From the NCBI RefSeq assembly GCF_002797495.1, contig NZ_PGEZ01000003.1:1-64000 (forward strand): a DNA stretch of 64,000 nt. Reading direction: 5' to 3'. Below the pieces are notes generated by a model, which was not told where the DNA came from, did no database searches, and saw only the letters and a program-made list of their open reading frames with translations. The position numbers and the translations under genes are program-made. This DNA comes from Mumia flava. GTDB taxonomy: Bacteria > Actinomycetota > Actinomycetes > Propionibacteriales > Nocardioidaceae. Positions within the stretch are counted from its first letter, which is position 1. Each line of letters starts with the position of its first letter. Positions 60,607-64,000 of the stretch are shown one piece after another.

Positions 60607-61104
60607 ATGCCGCCCGCGCTCCCCGACCTGGCCGTACGAGCGTTGGCACCCGCCGACTGGGACGCCGTCCGCCGGATCTACGCCGAGGGCATCGCGACCC
60701 GCAACGCGACGTTCGAGACCGAGGTGCCCGAGGCCGACGCGCTCGACGCGAAGTGGCTCGCGAACCACCGCTGGGTGGCGGTGGCCGGCGAGGAGGTCGT
60801 CGGCTTCGCGGCGCTCGCGCCCACGTCTCCACGGGAGTGCTACGCCGGTGTCGTCGAGACCTCGGTGTACGTCGCGGACGGCGCGCGCGGCCTAGGCGTC
60901 GGGCGTGCGCTGGTCGCACAGCAGGTCCGCGCCGCCGACGCGGGCGGGATCTGGACGCTCCAGACGTCGATCTTCCCCGAGAACGAGGCGAGCATCGCGC
61001 TGCACCGCACCGCAGGCTTCCGGATCGTCGGGCGGCGCGAGCGGATCGCCCAGCTCGACGGCGCCTGGCGCGACACGATCCTCCTCGAGCGCCGCACCGC
61101 CTGA
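60607..61104 (+). CDS. GNAT acetyltransferase (phosphinothricin/methionine-sulfone type)
   Basis: A 165-residue GNAT enzyme of the PAT/MddA group. It reads IYAEGIATRNATFETEVPEA near the start, the group signature, and the acetyl-CoA loop GARGLGVGRALVAQQV. The C-terminal ALHRTAGFRIVGRRERI is also typical. Natural substrates are likely methionine derivatives or other amino acid analogues. ATG 60607 fits the family start. Confidence 0.87.
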   Translation: MPPALPDLAVRALAPADWDAVRRIYAEGIATRNATFETEVPEADALDAKWLANHRWVAVAGEEVVGFAALAPTSPRECYAGVVETSVYVADGARGLGVGRALVAQQVRAADAGGIWTLQTSIFPENEASIALHRTAGFRIVGRRERIAQLDGAWRDTILLERRTA

Positions 61105-61121
61105 CCCGTCCCGGGGCGGGG

Positions 61122-62171
61122 TCAGATGCCGAGGAGACGGTCGACGCGGGCGCCGACGACGTCCGAGGCGGCGCCCGCACTCCCCAGCACCACGATCACC
61201 CGGGTCGGCGGACCGGACTCCGCGGCGACCAGCGCCTCCTGCACCGCCTCGTCGAACGCGAGCGTCGCCGCGATCCGGCGGCACTCGTCCACGTACCCGC
61301 TGCGTGGTCGCAGCGCCGGCCCGATCACCTGGAGGTACGACCGGTCGTGCTGCTCGAGGAGGGCCGACGCCTGAGCCGTCATCTCGGCCACCGACGGTAC
61401 GTCGTCCGCCGGCGCGGTCGCCACGTCGCAGCCCGCGGACCCGTCCGCGCGACCGTCGGCGACCTCCACCGGGCCCGGGGCGAAGAGCCCCAGCACCGGC
61501 CGGTGCTGGTCGGCCGAGGAGACCCCCCGCAGACCCGCCGCGTCGTCGACGACGGTGTAGCCACGGTCGGAGGCCTGCTGCCGGATCGCGACGTCGCCCC
61601 AGATCCCGACGGTCGCGTCGTCGTCGAACGCGTCGGCGCCACCGCCGAGCACCACGTCGGGCCGCAGGTCGATCAGCTGCTCGACGGCCGAGCCCTCTCC
61701 CCCGTGCTCGCGCGCGTCGCTCGGGCAGACCGCGCTCGTCGCACTCGGAGCCGTGCAGGCGGCGACCCCGACCTCGAGCGCCCCCAGCGAACCAGCCGGG
61801 TCGGCGACGGAACCGACCGTGACGATGCCGGTGGCGAGGCCCGCCCGGCGGGCTCGCACGAGCGGCGAGGTAGCTGCCGGCTCCGATCCGCCGGCGCCGA
61901 CGGCGAACCGCAGCACGGCCGCGTCGTCCGAGGTCGCGGCGGCATCCACGCCGGGGAGCGAGCCGTCCACGCCGTACGCGCTGGTGCGCGCCGCGGCCAG
62001 GTCCGTGTCGGTGATCCCGGGGCCGACGAGCACCACGACGTGGTCGGCGGACGGGGTCGTCGCTGCGGTCGACGGGAGGCTCGGCGAGGTCAGGACGACC
62101 GCGAGCAGGCCCGCGCCGATCACGCCGAGCATCGTCCGGCGTCGCCGCCGGGTCCACGCCTGTCGGTCCAT
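61122..62171 (-). CDS. alkaline-phosphatase-fold protein, probably inactive
   Basis: A 349-residue exported protein with a twin-basic N-terminus (RRRRR), a hydrophobic segment and an Ala-x-Ala site near residue 37. Downstream order follows PhoA: AGLATGIVTVGSV, DVVLGGGADAF, PSVAEMTAQASALL and ATLAFDEAVQEAL. The catalytic Ser segment (PhoA reads DSAAS) is TSDDAAV, and the C-terminal metal-binding His region is missing because the protein stops soon after FDEAVQ. It is about 100 residues shorter than PhoA. It is probably a pseudoenzyme or decaying gene. Confidence 0.7.
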   Translation of the reverse strand: MDRQAWTRRRRRTMLGVIGAGLLAVVLTSPSLPSTAATTPSADHVVVLVGPGITDTDLAAARTSAYGVDGSLPGVDAAATSDDAAVLRFAVGAGGSEPAATSPLVRARRAGLATGIVTVGSVADPAGSLGALEVGVAACTAPSATSAVCPSDAREHGGEGSAVEQLIDLRPDVVLGGGADAFDDDATVGIWGDVAIRQQASDRGYTVVDDAAGLRGVSSADQHRPVLGLFAPGPVEVADGRADGSAGCDVATAPADDVPSVAEMTAQASALLEQHDRSYLQVIGPALRPRSGYVDECRRIAATLAFDEAVQEALVAAESGPPTRVIVVLGSAGAASDVVGARVDRLLGI

Positions 62172-62308
62172 GCTCCTACGGCACCGCGGCCGGGTGACGC
62201 GAAGCCGACCTCCACGTGACCAGCAGGCGACGGTCTCCGGACGCTTCGTGCTCGCCTGCGGACGCCGCGGCCCGCTGCCAGACTGACCTGACGGGTCAGG
62301 GGGTCTCG

Positions 62309-63286
62309 ATGGTCGCGCGCGCACGCTCGGGCAAGATCGCCGTCTGCGGTGCCGGTTCGGTCGGCAGCACGGTCGCCTACGCGGCGCTGCTGCGCGGGCT
62401 GGCCGCCGAGATCGTGCTGTACGACATCGCGACCGGCCTCGTGACCGCGCAGGCGACCGACCTCAACGACGGGGCCGCGTTCGCGCCGCCGGCGAGGATC
62501 GTCGGCAGCGACGACCCGGCAGCCTGTGCGGACGCCGACATCGTCGTGATGACCGCCGGCGCACGGCAGGAACCCGGGCAGACCCGCCTCGATCTCGCCG
62601 GGGTGAACGCCGACATCACCCGCACGGTGCTGCGCCAGGTCCGCGACGTCGCGCCGGACGCGCTCTACCTCGTCGTCACGAACCCGTGCGACGTGCTCAC
62701 CGCGGTCGCGATCGAGGCGCTCGACCTGCCGCCCGGCCGGGTGTTCGGGTCCGGAACCGTGCTCGACACGGCGCGGCTGAAGTACGCGCTGTCCCAGCGC
62801 CTCCAGGTCGCGCCCCGCAGCGTGCACGCGCTGGTCGCGGGCGAGCACGGCGACTCCGAGATCGTGCTCTGGTCGGTCGCGAACGTCGGTGGCGTGCCGC
62901 TCGCGTCGTACGCCGAGCGGGGCCGCTCGATCGCGCCCGGCGAGTACGAGGAGATCCGCACGGCGGTCGCCGGCACCGCGTACACCGTGATCGAAGGCAA
63001 GGGCGCGACCGAGTACGCGATCGGACTCGCCGTCGCGGAGATCATGGAGGCGGCGCTGCGCGACGAGCACCGGTTCCTGCCGGTGTCGGTGCCGTTCACC
63101 GGCCAGTACGGGATCTCGGGCGTGTGCCTGTCCGCACCGTGCATCGTCGACCGCCAAGGCGTCCACGGGCCCGTCGAGCTCCCGATCGACGAGACCGACC
63201 TCGCGGGTCTGCGCGCCTCCGCCGCCACGATCCGCAGCCAGCTCGACGCGCTGGGCCTGCCCGCGCTGGGCCTCCCCGCGGTGTGA
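62309..63286 (+). CDS. ldh: L-lactate dehydrogenase
   Basis: A 325-residue NAD-dependent LDH. The Rossmann motif is GAGSVGSTVAYA at residues 14-25, the ribose-binding Asp is in YDIATG, the substrate and catalytic parts are VTNPCDVLT, GSGTVLDTARLKY and GEHGDSEIV with the catalytic His. It interconverts pyruvate and lactate. Malate dehydrogenase is less likely because the substrate-loop region reads GARQEPGQTR as in LDH. It stands alone; the stop lies inside an 18-bp tandem repeat. Confidence 0.9.
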   Translation: MVARARSGKIAVCGAGSVGSTVAYAALLRGLAAEIVLYDIATGLVTAQATDLNDGAAFAPPARIVGSDDPAACADADIVVMTAGARQEPGQTRLDLAGVNADITRTVLRQVRDVAPDALYLVVTNPCDVLTAVAIEALDLPPGRVFGSGTVLDTARLKYALSQRLQVAPRSVHALVAGEHGDSEIVLWSVANVGGVPLASYAERGRSIAPGEYEEIRTAVAGTAYTVIEGKGATEYAIGLAVAEIMEAALRDEHRFLPVSVPFTGQYGISGVCLSAPCIVDRQGVHGPVELPIDETDLAGLRASAATIRSQLDALGLPALGLPAV

Positions 63287-63323
63287 CACAGCCCCGCGGT
63301 GTGACACAGCCCCGCGGTGTGAC
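63274..63323. repeat. 18-bp tandem repeat at the ldh stop
   Basis: CCCCGCGGTGTGACACAG starts at 63274 and 63292, with a partial third copy at 63310. The ldh stop codon is part of the first copy. Confidence 0.85.
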
Positions 63324-63347
63324 GCCCGCCCCCTGGCGTCACACCGC
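63314..63347. terminator. hairpin between convergent ldh and amidohydrolase genes
   Basis: GCGGTGTGACGCC (63314-63326) pairs perfectly with 63335-63347 around an 8-base loop. It can end both transcripts. Confidence 0.8.
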
Positions 63348-63356
63348 GCGCTGCGT

Positions 63357-64000
63357 TCACACAGCGCGGAGGGGGACCCCCTCGACGACGGTCGTGACGA
63401 CGGGCAGCGTGCCGAGCGTCTCGGCGTCGACCTCCAGCGGGTCGTCGGCGAACACCGTGAAGTCCGCGTCGTACCCGACCGCGACCTTCCCGCGGGTCGC
63501 CTCCTCCCCCGACGCCCACGCGGCGTGCGTCGTGAAGCCCTCCAGCGCCTCGAGCGCGCTCAGACCCTGCTCGGGATGGATCGGCTCCAGGTCCGGGCGG
63601 TCGAACCGGCGGCGCAGCTGCGCGTCCGCCATGATCCACCGCGGGTCGTACGGGGCGATCGGCCAGTCCGACCCGAGCGCGAGCACGCCCCCGGCCCGCC
63701 GGATGTCCGCCCACCGGAAGCCGTCGTCGACCCGGTCGTCGCCGAGCCGTCGCGACCACGAGTCCGAGCGGTCCGCGTGGTTGAAGCGCGTGCAGTGCAG
63801 CGTCTGCATGCTGGCCGCCGCGGCCCGGTCCGCGAACCGCGCGACGACCTCGTCCGGCACGGTCTCGATGTGCTCGATCCGGTGCCGGGCCAGCGGTCCG
63901 TACGCGTCGCGCAGCTCGCCGAGCAGCTCCAGCACCTCGCGTACGCCGCGGTCGCCGATGCTGTGCACGGCTGCGTTGACGCCGGCGCGGTGCAGGGTCG
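63357..64000 (-). CDS. YtcJ-like amidohydrolase (partial)
   Basis: The C-terminal 214 residues of a metal-dependent amidohydrolase of the YtcJ/PF07969 type; the N-terminal part is beyond the window. Readable features are HSIGDRGV with a metal His, RIEHIETVPDEV with a second His, LALGSDWPIAPYDPRW with the catalytic Asp, and the terminal VGYDADFTVFADDPL. The family hydrolyses amides or similar bonds in small molecules. An apparent internal GTG start at 63968 is not used, because homology continues to the window edge. Confidence 0.88.
   Translation of the reverse strand, partial: TLHRAGVNAAVHSIGDRGVREVLELLGELRDAYGPLARHRIEHIETVPDEVVARFADRAAAASMQTLHCTRFNHADRSDSWSRRLGDDRVDDGFRWADIRRAGGVLALGSDWPIAPYDPRWIMADAQLRRRFDRPDLEPIHPEQGLSALEALEGFTTHAAWASGEEATRGKVAVGYDADFTVFADDPLEVDAETLGTLPVVTTVVEGVPLRAV

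Overview
The window is high-GC actinobacterial DNA. GTG and TTG starts are common, stop and start codons often overlap (ATGA, GTGA), and GGAGG-type ribosome sites are frequent. The regulators, transporters and an interspersed GGTCGAG...GATCGAGACC repeat suggest the order Propionibacteriales, perhaps Nocardioidaceae; this is an impression, not a proven assignment. No rRNA, tRNA or CRISPR array was seen.

Bases 1-4160 are an accessory segment that is visibly less GC-rich than the rest. It holds a decayed IS1380-family transposase, a PD-(D/E)xK nuclease-like gene diverging from an AIPR (abortive infection phage resistance) gene, and a 55-base run of G. From there to about 45 kb most genes look like a catabolic island for plant polyphenols and other aromatics. 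Bases 4163-10384 carry a flavin monooxygenase, an aromatic-acid transporter, a LysR regulator, a QdoI-type (quercetin 2,3-dioxygenase) bicupin and an esterase-like hydrolase. After a 107-bp tandem repeat array come a LysR gene, a membrane protein and a secreted tannase. The tannase diverges from an ABC importer and four catabolic genes: galB, galC and galD homologues of the gallate lower pathway and a vicinal-oxygen-chelate (VOC) extradiol dioxygenase. A GntR gene follows; near-identical operator-like sites lie in both divergent promoters and in front of gntR.

Bases 23191-38312 hold two further minus-strand gene groups. One has an aldehyde dehydrogenase, an LhgO-like oxidase, an amidohydrolase, a ThDP enzyme, an Ldh2-type dehydrogenase and a siderophore-interacting protein. 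The other is a tightly overlapping meta-cleavage set: extradiol dioxygenase, aldehyde dehydrogenase, FAH-family hydrolase, small VOC protein, alpha/beta hydrolase, GlcG/HbpS-like protein and MetE-like protein, with a LysR gene just upstream. A TTGCTTGCAC-like motif precedes three of these units. Bases 38426-45141 hold a carboxymuconolactone-decarboxylase-like protein, an Opp/Dpp importer with a fused permease-ATPase, and a cupin; two of the promoters share a motif.

Bases 45.2-64 kb are mixed chromosomal genes: one-component regulators (TetR, ArsR, MarR, two HxlR) next to small enzyme genes, an Lcp/MpaB-like oxygenase, a PLP decarboxylase, a 2H phosphoesterase overlapping a degenerate HD-GYP/LuxR protein, a sulfite-oxidase-fold molybdoenzyme, a decayed alkaline-phosphatase homologue, L-lactate dehydrogenase and a partial YtcJ-like amidohydrolase. 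Functions are inferred from protein motifs read by eye; no database search was run.
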